Shown: positions 1 to 12,030, numbered from the stretch's first letter. The stretch: 64,000 nt of DNA from Cavia porcellus (GCF_034190915.1 NW_026947507.1:32850001-32914000); one strand, 5' to 3'. Translations and numbers: made by a program. The notes: a model not told the origin generated them from the sequence alone.

Positions 1-125
1 AAAATAGGATATGAAGATCCTCTGCTACAATTATAAAGAGAAAAAGAATCTCACAAGTTAGGAGGAAACTAACATGCCACAATGTATTCTTGATTATAAA
101 TTATTGTTAAAAATTATGCAGTTTT

Positions 126-236
126 GGCTGGGGATTTAGCTCAGCAGCATAAGCACCTGCCTTGCAAGCAGGCAGTCATGAGTTCGATTCCCCAGTACCG
201 ATAAAAATGAAAAAGACAAAAAAAAAAAAAAAAAAA
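126..236 (+). mobile_element. ID-type tRNA-derived SINE
   Basis: The body starts at ggctggggatttagctcag. It carries a pol III A box (tagctcagcag) and a B box (agttcgattcc) at tRNA spacing, then a short linker and an A run of about 19 at 218-236. This is the architecture of rodent ID SINEs, which descend from a tRNA and are mobilised by L1. Both promoter boxes read as intact. I see no clear target-site duplication. A real tRNA gene is ruled out because there is no foldable acceptor stem and an A tail follows. Confidence 0.9.
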
Positions 237-1305
237 CTATACACTTTCTCATCTGTTGAAAGAACTTGATTGTTCTTAAATTTTCTATTATGAATGATGG
301 CTTTAATTTATTTTCATGAAAGATTTCAAGAAGTTGGGCAGAAACTGACAACTAAAAATATAATTAGGCGTGTACCTTAACAAGCATTTAAAAAAAATCC
401 TACACTGTTTCTTTAACAACACTTCTCATTATCTGGCTTTACTGAAGACATTTGTCATTGCCATCTTGGAAACTTTACCAAGTACTATTCATATACCACT
501 CCAGATGGATGCTGCATATTTGTTACTGCCTACTGCCCTTCGGACCTAAATTTCATTTTGCATGGTGACAGAACAGGAAAAAATTAATGAAAAGAATGTA
601 TACTTTTCTTGTCTCTTAAAAAAGAAAACAATTTTCCATTTTTCCCTCCTGGGAGTAGGGTGAATGTGTAACTCTATATATAGCTTACAGTATGTAGTGA
701 TTATCTTCCAGTATCTGCCAAATTACTACTTGTTTGCCTTTGAATTTTCTGCTCTTGTATAAATTTGAAACTGTAGTACGGCCAGCCCACAAAGCACAAT
801 GTACCTTTCAAGCCCTGTGTACCACGCAGAATCTCTGCTCATCAGTCTGTCTGGGGCCCTTTGCCTTTCCTGCCTACATGAACTCGATTAAGTCATGGCT
901 TGAAAATTCAGAAAAGACTATCTTATGATGCCACCCTAGGTCTTTCAAATAAGCTGTCACCCAAAGCTGCTGTTCCTCTTGCAGCAGGTCGGATCCCATT
1001 GGTGGTTGTGTTGAACACCACCTTTGCATTCTCCGAAATTGCCTCTATACTATGACAGGTCTATCTCATGGATCCTTCTGACCTACCATTGGAATCTGGG
1101 AGCCCACTGCCGTACTATGCACTTTCCCCCTGCAGCAGATCTGGGAATGGCTGGGAATGCTACTAAACTTTTCCCCCTTTATATGTACTATTTTACACCA
1201 TCAGATGTGTTTCAGAGTCATAAGTCAGCCTCCCCACTCCCTTGTTGGGAATTGAACTCTGATTCTTTGCACAGAGCTACATCCTCAATCTTTTCACATT
1301 TATTT
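237..1305. other. Unassigned AT-rich sequence
   Basis: About 1.07 kb with no recognisable repeat or exon. The short open frames here (64 and 96 codons) resemble no protein I know and lack splice or Kozak context. There may be diverged old repeats that I cannot name. Confidence 0.4.
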
Positions 1306-1307
1306 AA

Positions 1308-1428
1308 ATCTTGAGACAAGGTCTCTCTTTATCAATGAGTTACCCAGGTTGGGCTAGAACTTGCAATTCTCCTACCTCAGCCTCCCTGAGTGCTGGGATT
1401 CCAGGGGCGCACCACCACAACACCAAGC
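1308..1428 (-). mobile_element. B1 SINE, reverse orientation
   Basis: Read on the plus strand it runs from ttgagacaaggtctctcttt through acccaggttgggctagaact and cctcagcctccctgagtgct to a gggattccaggggcgcacca-type end. That is the reverse complement of a 7SL-derived B1 monomer. It is moderately diverged and I see no clear target-site duplication. Confidence 0.85.
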
Positions 1429-2049
1429 TCCAAGTAATGGACTTTCGATTGGCTCATTTTTAAAAAATGTGTCTTTTTATTATTAAAATGAATTTTCCTA
1501 TCTTTGTGTTCATCTGCAGGGGAATTAATTCAAATGAATGCTGCTTTAATTGAGTCACCTACTCTAAACCTCTGCCAACTATCAGGGAAGATGCATTCCC
1601 TTCACGAGCACATAATTTGTCCATGACACAGAAGACCCAGGTGCTTTTCATACATGGTACTTTTGGTTCAATTTTGGTTGCCTTCTTTCTGTAAGCTAGC
1701 TTCTTTTCTTCCTGTAGTTTACAAGAACATAAAAAGTCCTGGCCTACATTAGACCCCGTTTGTCCTGGTCTGTCTGTATTTGTACATTTTTATATGGCCC
1801 AACAGGTTTGTACTCCCTCAGCTTGAACCACTGTAGTTTCGAACTCTGAATGTGTCAGTTGTCACCTTCTAGACCGGCGACCCAAGAACTCAACCCAGTT
1901 CTGCTTACCTGAGTGCTTTACTTAGCCTGGCATCAAGCACTGTCTATCCATCCCTTTGCAACAGAAATCTGCAGTGCAGTCTCCTTTATCCATTTACTTT
2001 CTGGATCACAAAGTTATCTCTAAAGCTCCGAAATGATAATTTCTGGAGG

Positions 2050-2960
2050 ATATGTTTCTTTGCAATGTTTAAATGGATATAGTTTATATAACATAAAAGT
2101 CACCATTTCAAAGTTGTTCTAGTACATTCAAAGTATTGTGCAGTCTTTCACACTATATAATTTCAGAAGAATTCCATCACACTCAGGAGAACTTCCACAT
2201 AGTTAGCAGTCACACAATTTTCTCTCCTGTCCTGATCTCTGGAAGCCTCTGATCCTTTTATCTATGTGGACTCAAATGTTCTAGACATCTGGTATGAATG
2301 GAACCATATACTCTATGGTGTCTGGATTTTAAGAATTAGTGTATCATTTTCAGATTTCATCCTGTTATAGCATAAATCAACTCCCATTCCTTTACATGAT
2401 CAATATCCCATTATGTGGATGTACCATATTTTGTTTATTCATTAGTTAATGCTTTTGGGTTGTTCACACTTTGGGGCTATTTTGAATTAATTCTACTATG
2501 AAAATTTGGGTTCAAGTTTTTGTGTGAGCATATATCTTTAGTTTTGTGGAGTATTTAGTGGTAGAATTACTGAATCATGTAGTAATGCTGTTTAGGAGCA
2601 AAGGCTAATGTATTTTCCACAGTATTACCATTTAACACACTCAGAAGAAATGCATGAGGGTTCTAATTTCTCCACAGCCTTACTCATTATTATTATTACT
2701 ATTATTATTTTTTTAAAAATTTTGGTACAAGGGATCAAACTCACAACTTTGTGCTTGTCAGGCAGGCACTTATGCCACTGAGCTAAATCCTCAGCCCTCA
2801 TTATTATCTTTATTTGAAATCGTAACCATTTTCAAGGGTGAAAAGTGATTGTGATTATTATTATTTTGATCTGCATTTCTCTAGTGACTAATGAGGCTGA
2901 GGATTAATTTATTATTTTCATTAGCTGTTTGTACTTGCATATACTTTTCTAAAAATTAAA
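2050..2960 (-). mobile_element. Old L1 (L1M-type) 3' portion, antisense, split by an ID SINE
   Basis: The plus strand shows the usual antisense landmarks of an L1 3' half. These are a 'cattcaaagtattgtgcagt' segment, 'tggaaccatatactct', 'cccattatgtggatgtacca', 'ttgttcacactttggggcta', 'gtggtagaattactgaatca', and finally 'tttgatctgcatttctctag' after the SINE. Together they correspond to the C-terminal ORF2 coding region and 3' side of an ancient mammalian L1. Many substitutions and indels leave no reading frame. An ID SINE sits inside at 2694-2796. Confidence 0.8.
2694..2796 (-). mobile_element. ID-type SINE, reverse, with target-site duplication
   Basis: On the minus strand this reads gggctgaggatttagctcag, then tgccactgagct and cactta on the plus strand, with the B box and an A/T-rich tail toward 2700. 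The flanks match: ctcattattat at 2683-2693 and again at 2797-2807, an 11-bp target-site duplication that proves insertion into the surrounding L1. The SINE is therefore younger than that L1. Confidence 0.9.
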
Positions 2961-2999
2961 TAATGTAGTGGACCTCCTCCACATAAAATACACAAAATG

Positions 3000-3178
3000 T
3001 GGCCAGACATGATGGCATGCCTTCTGGGAGACTGAGGCAGGAGGATTACAAATTCGGGCCTATCCTGGGCAACTTAGTAACTTACTAAGATCCTCTCTCA
3101 AAGTAAAAATCACAAAAATGATGGGGATGTAGCTGCAAAAACCCTGGGTTCAACCTTCACTACCATAATCAATGAATC
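3000..3178 (+). mobile_element. B1-dID composite SINE
   Basis: The left part is 7SL-derived (ggccagacatgatggcatgc, gaggcaggaggattac, tcctgggcaacttagtaact). The A-rich linker caaagtaaaaatcac leads to a tRNA-like tail (atggggatgtagctgcaaaa, ccctgggttcaaccttcact). A B1 fused to a degenerate ID-like part is the B1-dID type known from squirrel-related and some other rodents. It is diverged, with no clear target-site duplication. Confidence 0.85.
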
Positions 3179-3179
3179 A

Positions 3180-5365
3180 GTAAAGAAAAGTTTACAAAAG
3201 AACAAATACAAAGATGCTTTAGTGAAGCAAAAGATATCCCAAATTTCTAATCACAACAGGAAGTCAGCCACTGCATCAGGCCTCGATAGCACCTTATGAC
3301 GTTAGCATGGCTGTAAGGGTCATTTCTAAATATCAGGCTTTCCCCTACCACCCTTCCTGGTGCTCTGCTTGAAACATTATCTACTCTGTTGTTTCATGTG
3401 ATAGAAAAGAAAATGAGCCCATGAGCTTGGAAAACTAAAGACAGAAAATAGAAAACAGAAATCATAGAGACTCAGAATAAAAAATATTAAAAACCATCTA
3501 GTCCAATATCATATTATGTAGGTGTAAAAACTGAGAGGAGAAAGGGATGTTTTCAGAGTGTTTCTCCTGGACATCACCATGAATCCCTGAGACTCTTTCA
3601 GGAGATCTGTGAAATCAAAACTCTTTTAATAATTATAATAACGTGATGTTTTTACTCTTATTCTTTCATAGTGCACAGTAGAATTTTCCATGATGTCATT
3701 GTTTGAACAGCTAGTGGGATGTGTGCTTCTGGTATTCTTGTACTTCATAACTTTTTCAGATTTTTTAATGATATCTGTCCCTAGCATACATGCCTTGTGT
3801 ATCTTTTACCTATCAGGTTGGCAGCTAGCTCCATATAAATAATAGTTTAAAACTCCTGTAAGAATTGCCATTAATTTTTAAGAGTATAAAGGGATCCTGA
3901 GACTGAAAGGACAGAGGATGCTGGTTTAAAGAGTTTAAAAACATAATTAGCTATATTTTCTATAATATGTTTTATGTCTAGTATTCTGAAATATGTGGTA
4001 CACAGTTTATATTTATTTAAATTCATTAACTTCTAAAATGTCACAATTGGGCAATTTTATACACTAATGTATTTATATCATAATCAATTTTAAAGTAACT
4101 TAAAAATCTGGACATTAAAAATAAATAACTGCATAAATCCTAGATAAGTGCTCAAGTTAAAATTTACATAAAAGCACGAATGGTCACACAAAAACAGATT
4201 TTAGCTCTCTACTAATTATTCCATTCTTAGAGAATCTTTACCTTAGAACCACCTCTCAGGAAGTAAAAGAGAAAATATCTCAAGAATGATGGGCAGGTTC
4301 TCAAAATGAAAATCCGTCAGAGCACTGATAACCAAACTGCTATTTAAACAGATGGAAGTAGCTGCTTGTTCAGGAGAGCAAAGAAGAGGCCCACAACAGG
4401 GAACAAATACACGTGGAGAAAGTGTACTTTTAGATTTAGGCAGCTTATTCTATTCCTCTGCTACTCCATTCTGCTTGGACTGTGAGACACAGATCAACAT
4501 TTGCTCAGAGAAAGATAGTTATTAGAAATACAGCAACTTCTAAATCTCTTGTCACTTACAGTCTGGTACAAAGAAATGTTGGCTGTGTGAAATACGTTCC
4601 TTCTCACTCTTTTGATTTACTGTAGGGCTCTAAGGTTAAGACAGAGAGTGAAGAGGAAGGAATCAAACAGAGGGAGCCTAAGAATTACTAACCAGAATGA
4701 GCACCCAGTAGAACCTCTTTAAATTTTGAGGATCTACAGGAGAGAAGACCTGGCTTGCAGACTAGAGTGTGAAATAGCCTTTAGAGCTTGTTTATTCCAC
4801 TCCTTGCCTTCCTAGTGCTGCAAAGAAAATACTGTGGCATTCAATCCCATGGCTCCACCTCAGTATTCCGTATCTTCTGTAGGTGATCTCAAGGCCAGGC
4901 TTCCTCTTTTTAATTTTAGATCGAAACATGCAGCTGTCTACTCAGCATATCCATTCAGGTCTTTCACAAACATTTCAAATTCAACATGATGAAAGTTTAA
5001 TTGATAACCTTTCCCAATGCAAACTGCTCTGTCGCCACTGTTAACAATAGGTTAGTGACATCATTTCCTAGCTCAGCACTTGGATGTTGAATAGTCATCC
5101 CATACTTAAGGACAAAAAGAACCTCACTATTTATTCCTAGGCTTTGCTATATGAGTAAGTGGTATTAGCAGACACTCAACTGCTTACATAAAGCTCTCAA
5201 TGCTATATTTAATTCTTCTCTTTTGCTCCTCTCCACCCTCAATTCCAAAGAAACTGTTGTTTCTATTCCCGCCTTACATAGTCAGAGTGGACCTCTCCCT
5301 GTTCCTAAGGACTTCAGATAATACACACCATGTCTAGTTAAAAGCTTTAAACAATTTATAGACTT
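3180..5365. other. Unassigned sequence
   Basis: About 2.2 kb of AT-rich DNA with no exon, microsatellite or repeat that I can name. It probably includes decayed repeats, because its composition matches its neighbours. Confidence 0.35.
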
Positions 5366-5369
5366 TGTG

Positions 5370-5945
5370 TCTGACTAATATTCATTGTGTAGATATCCTA
5401 CATATTCCTTATCTGTTCATCTGCTGATTGATACCAAGGTTGAATCCCTATCATCGTTGTGGTTGAGAGTGGTGCTTATAATAATCATGGGCATGGAAGT
5501 ATGTCTTTGGCACGATTTCATTTCCTTTGGATATAAATACCCAAAAGTGGGATTTCTGGATCATATGGTGGGTCTATTTTTAGTTTTTGGAGGAAACTCC
5601 TTACTGTTTTCCATAATGGTTATACTAATTTACATTTCCACCAACAGTTATAAGAGTTCCTTTCTTTGCACTTCGTTGCCAGCATTTGTGAAATCTTATC
5701 ATTTGAAGCAAAGTGGATAGTATCTGAGGACATAAGTTAAATAGAATAAGCAATCATGAAGGACAAGTACCATATGTTCAGTCCACTACGTGCAAACCAA
5801 AAGAAACTGAATGTATAGTAATAATTGGGAGAGTTGGGAAGGGGTTATGTATTCAGGGAGGCTGTATTTGATCAGTGTGTGTGCTAAAATATCATGCTGA
5901 ACCCAATTAGTATGTACAATTGATGCACGTTAAAAATAAAATAAA
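5370..5945. mobile_element. Short L1 copy with inverted 5' part (twin-priming structure)
   Basis: From about 5370 to 5712 the plus strand is antisense to the L1 ORF2 C-terminal region (ttcattgtgtagatatccta, aaaagtgggatttctggatc, tttccaccaacagttataag). From about 5713 to 5945 it is sense L1 3' UTR (agtggatagtatctgaggac, atagaataagcaatcatgaa, tatcatgctgaacccaatta, taaaaataaaataaaat tail). In an L1 consensus the second segment follows the first almost directly. The arrangement is therefore one insertion whose 5' part was inverted, as in twin priming. The long frame at 5385-5720 is antisense to ORF2 and is not a gene. Confidence 0.8.
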
Positions 5946-5969
5946 ATATTAAAAATTAATTTAATTTTA

Positions 5970-8010
5970 TTTATGGAACAGTTTTTGATTTACAGAAAAA
6001 TTGAATGGAAAGTACAGAGTTTTGTTTTATGCTCCCATTTTGTAATTTATCTTGTTATTAATATTTCATATTCATGTGGTATTGTGGTACATATGTTATA
6101 AGAACCCAAACTGGCAAGGCATCATTAATTTAAGTCCCATAGTTTGTATTAGTGTTCAGTCCTTACATTGTATGATTCTGAGGTTTATGGATGTATGATG
6201 ATTCGTGCCTGTGGTCTGCTCATTTTTTTTTTTTTTGAATAGTAGCACACGGAATTATTCATTGCCCTAAAAGTCTCTACTATCCTTCTCACTCAGTTTC
6301 TGTTTCATTGTCTGTCAATCCCTGATAATTTTACCATCTTTATAATTTAGCCTTATAGAGAACATCATTTAGGTGAAATCACAGTATGTAGCCTTTCTAG
6401 ATTGGTTTATTCTACTTAACATGCCCACTTAGTGGAAGATGTCTTTTTTTGTGACCTGTTGATAGCTTAGTTCTTCTGGTTGGTAAAAAAAAAATTATAC
6501 AGTTTGTTGACACATTTAGCTTCCATTTTTGATGTGTGCAAATAAAGGATCAATGAACAATTATTAGCAAGTTTTGTATGGACCTGGGTTTCAATTTATT
6601 TGGCTTAGTAACAAAAGAGCATGATAGCTAGACAGTATGGTAAGACTGTTTGGTTTTGTGAGAAACTTTAAGAAGTCTTCCACAGTGGCATATCATTTTG
6701 TACTCCCAGCAGAAATGAATGTGCTTTCTTAGTATTCCACCTTCTTGAAAGCTTTATGATTAGTGTTTGGGGTTTTAACCATTCTAGTAATGTAGTTTGC
6801 TTTAATTTACAGTTCTCTGATAGCCGTATATTGACCATCGTTTCATATTCTTGTCATCTGAATATCATCTTTGATGGGTCTCTGTTTAGAACTTTTACTT
6901 GCAGTTTAATTTGTTTTACTATTGAGTTTTAAGAGATTTTTGTAATCCTTGGATTCAATTTCCTTATCAGATGTGTGTTTTGTAAAGATTTTCTCCCAGT
7001 TTTGGGGTCCTTTTTTCATTCTCTTAACAGTAGCAGAGCAGATTTTCAATTTTAATATCTAAACTCAAGGTCACTTAGATTTTCTCATAAATTGTTTTTC
7101 AGAAGTTTTATACTTCTATATTTTATACTTAGGTTACTAATATATTTAGAGTTTGTCTGTAAGGTCAGTGTCTAGATTATCTTTTTGGATGATACACTTT
7201 CCCTTACTTCTCCATCAATTTTGAAAGAGAGTTTTATGCAGTACGTTCATCTGGGTTGGAGGTTGTTTTCCTTTAGGGCTTGACATATTTCACTTCTTTA
7301 TTCTAGGGTTAGTTTTGAGAAGGCTGTTGTGATTCTGATAGGCTTTTTAAAAATAAATGACTTGTTTGTTTTTCTAATAGCTTTTAATATTCTGTTCTTG
7401 TGTTGAATGTCTAGAATCTTAACTATTATGTTTGGGGTAAAACTTTTTTTAATCATGGATCATTGGAGTTCTATATGTCTCATTTATCTGTATGGCAAAT
7501 ATTTTTTTCCATGCCTGGAAATTTTTATGCCATTATTTCTGTGATTTTTTTAATGTTGTTTACAGTATCTCCTGATTTTCCATTGACTTCAATCAATCTT
7601 ATGCTATTCTTCTTTGCATCATTGGATTAACTTTTTACAATCTCTGGTTGTTGTTAAGACATTTTTGTTTTCATGATCAGTTAATATAAGCCTGTCTTCT
7701 GTATCTGATATTCTGCCCTCATACTGGCTCCTTCTGCTGTATGTATTTTCAATGGATATTTTAATCTCCTGGATATCTGTTTGAATCTGTGAAACAGATT
7801 CTATTTCTTTCCTATATTGAGCATTCATCGTTTCCATTATTTTCCTAGGCTCTTCTATTTTTTTTTTTAAATCTGTGTCTTCTCTAGAGTTACTGTGCAT
7901 GTTTTTCATTGTGGTCAATATCTCTATAGTTACCTGAGTAATCGTGCCTGGAAGTCTGGGGTTGCATCTTGCCTCCATGCCTTCTCATTTTCTTTGTTTC
8001 TTTCTTTCTT
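5970..8010 (-). mobile_element. Long antisense L1 / HAL1-like element
   Basis: Plus-strand landmarks of antisense L1 run in order. They are gatttacagaaaaattgaat, gtcccatagtttgtattagt, cagtatgtagcctttctaga, agtcttccacagtggcatat, ttctctgatagccgtatatt, tcctta-tcagatgtgtgttttg, ttctcccagttttggggtcc, and caaggtcacttagattttct near 7070. Beyond 7200 the sequence leads to an ORF1-type coding relic at 7619-7978. I do not recognise the reverse-transcriptase core between these parts. That resembles HAL1-like (ORF1-only) elements, but an internally deleted ordinary L1 would look the same by eye. Confidence 0.75.
7515..7978 (-). pseudogene. L1 ORF1p relic (coiled-coil/RRM boundary region), frameshifted
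   Basis: An open frame of 119 codons on the minus strand starts at 7978 and stops at 7619. It encodes a charged, heptad-like stretch containing GRISDTEDRL, which matches the end of the L1 ORF1p coiled coil. After the stop, a +1 frame continues downstream to about 7515 with RLIEVNG, matching the start of the ORF1p RNA-recognition region. ORF1p is the L1 trimeric RNA chaperone. This copy is broken by the frame change and lacks the C-terminal domain. A second relic at 40.3-40.6 kb has the same frame change at the same codon. Confidence 0.7.
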
Positions 8011-8014
8011 TCTC

Positions 8015-8498
8015 CTTGGTTTAATTCCTGAGTTGTTGCTTGTAAATTGCTTATAGCAGGTTACTTTATTGCTAGTATTGAAAACCCTTAGGAAATGAGT
8101 ACTTCCCAGAGATGTCTTCCAGTTGTAGCTCTGGCTTTTAGTTTTGAGTCTTTCAAGATCTACATCTTCAGTTTATTGAGGATGAGAAATGGCTGCCTAT
8201 TTTTTCTAGACCCTGGTTCTTTGGCACAGACCTTTAGCATTGTTTATTACACTCATGCAATCTAGTCTTAACATACCAGGAAAAACAACTGATTAGAACA
8301 GTTACGTCACCTTGACTGATGTGATACAATCAGTAATAACAATAGATAGCATGGAAGACAGTCCAGAAATTGACAAATCATTGTAACTATTAATTTGCCA
8401 CCTTTAACCATATGAACTAGATTTGTGGTTATATAACAAAATCTAAAACAAACCAGAAAATTAGAGTGCTCCCAATATGTCAAGTTTACACTCAGGGG
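8015..8498. other. Unassigned AT-rich sequence
   Basis: Nothing recognisable. It starts with a short (TTTC)n-like run near 7995-8012 that flanks the L1. Confidence 0.35.
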
Positions 8499-8785
8499 GG
8501 AAATTTAAAAGTGGTTAGAGAAAAAAATAGGGAAGAAGAAGAAAAGGAAGAGATTAGAATCAAGGCTGGAGAGCAATGAAAGATTATCCAAATTTGGAAA
8601 ACTGGTGAAGAAGATAGAAGGGAAAGAGAAAAGGAAGAAATAAGAACGGACAGAACAACAGCAACAAAACTACTAACAATGTTCACACTTGTAAAAACAA
8701 GAACAAAAAAAATCAAAAACAAAGAAAACAAGAAAAAAAAAGAAGAAGAAGAAGAAGAGGAGAAGAGAAAGAAAAAATGCCCACT
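8499..8785. repeat. Purine-rich (GAA/GGA) low-complexity tract
   Basis: The plus strand is strongly purine-biased, with a short (GAA)n run near 8740-8760. Overlapping serine/phenylalanine-rich (minus) and lysine/glutamate-rich (plus) open frames are produced by the repeat and are not genes. Confidence 0.8.
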
Positions 8786-8789
8786 TTGG

Positions 8790-10080
8790 GGAATGTCTCT
8801 GCTGTCACTGGTAGACAGATCCATGCTGATTAATCCTCCCAACCAGTTGCGGGTTTATGGCAGGGTAGTGGCTGATCCCAACAAGTCTGCACCTTTAGTT
8901 CCACTGAGTTCAGACTGGTTTTTGGATATGAGGCTAGAACCCAATTTGTTCAGACTATAACACTGTGATTACACAATTATTGTTTAGATTCATAATACTG
9001 TCTGCTGACAATGTGTTTTCAATGTGAATAGAAGTGTGTGTAATATTTGTGATCAGACAGATCTAAACTCAAATTCTACATCAGATGAAGATTTACATTC
9101 AGAGGCTTAGATTTGAGAAGACTTGGATTTATGAAATTTGGGTAAGTTTTTTATCCTTCCTGAGGGCTCTACCATATCAGAAAAGGAAAATTATGGCGAA
9201 GCTAATCTCATTGGGTCTTTATGAGGTTAAGTGATAAAAGGGATTTAGAAATTTCTTATAAACCCTCAAGCCAAGTTCCAGCTTGCACTCAAGCTATCAG
9301 ATATACATATCATTGTATATACTCTTGGCCCACATAGTATTTTAACATCTTTACTTGCTTGCTAAGCTTTGTAAGAAGGGATATTTCATACAAAACTTGG
9401 GTTCCTGGCTCCTGTCAGCAGTCTTAAGGAGACATTCCTCGGAGCATAACCATCTGGCGTGGCACTTGCTATGGGGAATAGGAGGTGGCTGCTATTGCTC
9501 CTTGGGCCTGTTTCTTTTTTTATCATTATTATGCTAGAATTGCTCTTTTAAGAGAGTAAAGAGGAAGACACAGCATTTCTTAGATTCATAGCTCTATCAA
9601 AAGTAAAATAAAATAATCACATGGCTCAGGATGGACAGGAGAAAAGGGTTTGCTCTATAAAAGCTAAGAAAATTCTGTGTGCTTTATATTCCAGTGAAGT
9701 TTATCTGTGATCAACACCTACATCCAAAGATGCTTTTCTAGACCAAAACCATCCTGAATATTTGTGATCCTTACTCTAAAGCACTTTATAATGTTAGGAA
9801 GTCTTATGCCAGCATCCAACTAGCAATTATTTATTTCTCTTCATTTTATTTAGCAATATAACACTTCTATTTTCATCTAATTCCTCTGTGATCTTGAAAT
9901 GCTTTGAAACGCTTTGAAATGCTTTTGAAATACTATAAAACTTTGTAGTATTACTAGTAAGTTCTAAGTACATCCAATCTGAGTATCAGTTGCTTATTTT
10001 CATCTCTCCATATTTTAGCCCTAGAGTCCAATCCATATTAAAATGCTTAATACTTGCAATAATTTTTAAATTTATTTTTT
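8790..10080. other. Unassigned sequence with possible MIR trace
   Basis: Mostly nothing recognisable. Around 9090-9250 there is a weak resemblance to a MIR core, but it is too diverged to call. At 9895-9935 a 10-11 bp motif (ctttgaaatg) repeats about three times. Confidence 0.3.
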
Positions 10081-10084
10081 CATT

Positions 10085-10217
10085 TTTTTGAGTATTTTGC
10101 CTTGAAGTTTAGGCAAGTTTTGAACCCACTGTGTAACCTGACCTAGAACTTGCACCAATTCTCCTGTTTCAGCCTCCTGTGTCCCAGGATTACGAGCATG
10201 TGCCCCATGCCTGGCAT
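10085..10217 (-). mobile_element. B1 SINE, reverse orientation
   Basis: The plus strand shows gtgtaacctgacctagaact, ctcctgtttcagcctcctgt, cccaggattacgagcatgtg and cccatgcctggcat. This is the reverse complement of a B1 monomer. It is diverged, and preceded by a T-rich run that represents its A tail. Confidence 0.85.
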
Positions 10218-10831
10218 TTAAATTTCTCCAGTGGAAAATCATCCAGGAGCACAAGTCAGCATTTCCAAAATGTCAGGCACTCTGACAGGAAACAAAATAC
10301 GGAGTTGAGCTAAAGATGTGTAGAGTCCTGGAAATGCATAAAAGACAGATTGGATGCTTCATCTTCATCCAGATGTTTTGGCATCTTGCAGACAGATGTT
10401 TTAAGGAACTGAATGACAGACCACAGCTAGTATGTCCACCACCTGCTGCAGGAAATCACTCACTCAGGGTTTTAAAATGGGTTCATAGCATAAGATGAAT
10501 TGTAGATTCTAGAATCCAGCCCATTTGCATTTCCTCCTTGGAGACACCACCACTGGCTTTTGTTAGCTTCCTCTCTAACTTGATTTAATGACATCAACAC
10601 ATAGGCAAGCATGCAGGCTAAATCAGAATTTGAATTATCTCCATGTCTTCCTTTTGCTTCTTCTTTTTTGTTAACTTAGCTACTATATTTTGCAAATTCT
10701 GTTCTAAAATGTTTCTGAAATCTGTCACTTTTTCCACTCTTATAGTCAAATATCATTAAAATAGGTTTTCTTCTTTACTTTGCTGGACTTCCCTCCAACC
10801 CATTTTTGTATCTATTTGTCCAAAGTGGTCC

Positions 10832-10898
10832 ACTGTATTTTTTTTAGGTAGTTAGGGTTGAACCCAGAGCCTTCACATTGCACTACATCCCTAGTCCT
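10832..10898 (-). mobile_element. dID (tRNA-derived) SINE fragment, reverse
   Basis: A T run, then gttagggttgaacccagagc and cactacatccctagtcc: the reverse complement of the tRNA-like tail of a B1-dID. Its A box is lost to a deletion. It may belong with the B1 at 11005-11125, which would make the two a single reversed B1-dID with an expanded A-rich linker. Confidence 0.65.
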
Positions 10899-11004
10899 TT
10901 TTCTGTCTTTTTTTCTATCAATGGATACATTTTTTAAAAAAATTTAAAATGAAAAAAGAATAAAAACCATGAAACAGTATTTCAAACCAAAATAATAGGA
11001 GGTT

Positions 11005-11125
11005 TATTTTTGATACAGGGTCTCATCACATAGCTAAGTTGCTCAGGCTGGGCTGAAATGTGTGATTTTTTTCCCACTGTAGGCTCCCAGCTTGGATTAC
11101 AGGTGTGTGCCACCAAGCTTGTCTC
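11005..11125 (-). mobile_element. B1 SINE, reverse orientation
   Basis: Reads gatacagggtctcatcacat, agttgctcaggctgggctga, taggctcccagcttggatta and caggtgtgtgccaccaagct on the plus strand, the reverse complement of a B1. An internal T/C expansion lies near 11064-11080. Confidence 0.85.
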
Positions 11126-11231
11126 CAGTTTTCTTACTCACACCTTGAAGAGCTGGGGCCTGATGTATTTCTTCAGATTTCAACCCTGCAGAACTCACTC
11201 AGACCCCCTGTAATTCACTCGTGAATTTTAC

Positions 11232-12030
11232 GAATGATCGAACACCTACTGGGGATGAAGCAGTGTACAAAACTGACAAAAGTCCCTACCTATCTACACC
11301 TTATAGTCTAGAGTTGGTAGAGGTGACAGATAATAAACAGAACAAATATGTGTTTGATAATGATGTGAGAAAACAAGAAGAGAGGGTCTAAGAATAGAGA
11401 TTGCCATTTGTTGGGGGAAAGTACCAGAAAACTTTGGAATCATTGAATTACAACTGACGAGCATGGAGCAAGCTTGTCTGATGGGGGCTGGAAGGAAATG
11501 GAGGCCAATATGGATACAGAAAAGGAGCATATACAGGATGCAAGCAGGATTAGGGAAGGGAAATACTGGGTCTTGTAGAACCTTCTCAAGAGTAAAATAG
11601 AAAGCCCTTAGTGGGCTGTGGCTGCAGAATTATATCCTCTGTCTTACAGTACCAATAACCCCTCTATCTGCTCCATAGAGAACAGACAAAAGAGGAGTGT
11701 CCTCGAAGATGATGGGGGCTTGGAGCAGGTGGGCGCGGAAGAGCTAGTGAAATGTGGTAGGTTCTGGATTTATTCAGTGGAGCCAAAAGGTTTTCTGCCA
11801 TTAATACAGAGGTATAGACAGGCATCAAGATTGTTTCCTAGGTGGTTGGTCTGAGCAACTCTAGGGTGGCAGTTGCCATGGACTGAAGAGAAAGTCCATG
11901 GGCAGAGTTGATGGGGGCTGATGGGAGAAATAAGATGCTCAACTGGGGCATGCATTGAGTTTGAGATCTTTATTGGATGTCCAAGTAGAGATGTTGAGCA
12001 GGCAGCTAGACATAGGCTGGAGATACCCCC
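11232..12030 (+). mobile_element. Ancient mammal-wide interspersed repeat, family not named
   Basis: Several ordered phrases match a repeat common to many mammals: agcagtgtacaaaactgaca, tagaggtgacagataataaa, agcatggagcaagc, gatgatgggggcttggagca, gttctggatttattcagtgg, ggtctgagcaactctagggt, gcattgagtttgagatcttt and ttggatgtccaagtagagat. I recognise the pattern but cannot name the family with confidence. It has no intact coding frame. Open frames of 78-114 codons inside it are incidental. Confidence 0.6.

Noticed and set aside
126..200. tRNA-like sequence with A and B boxes
   Set aside because: It is the body of an ID SINE followed by an A tail, not a tRNA gene. The same applies at 25123, and in reverse at 2694 and 30669.
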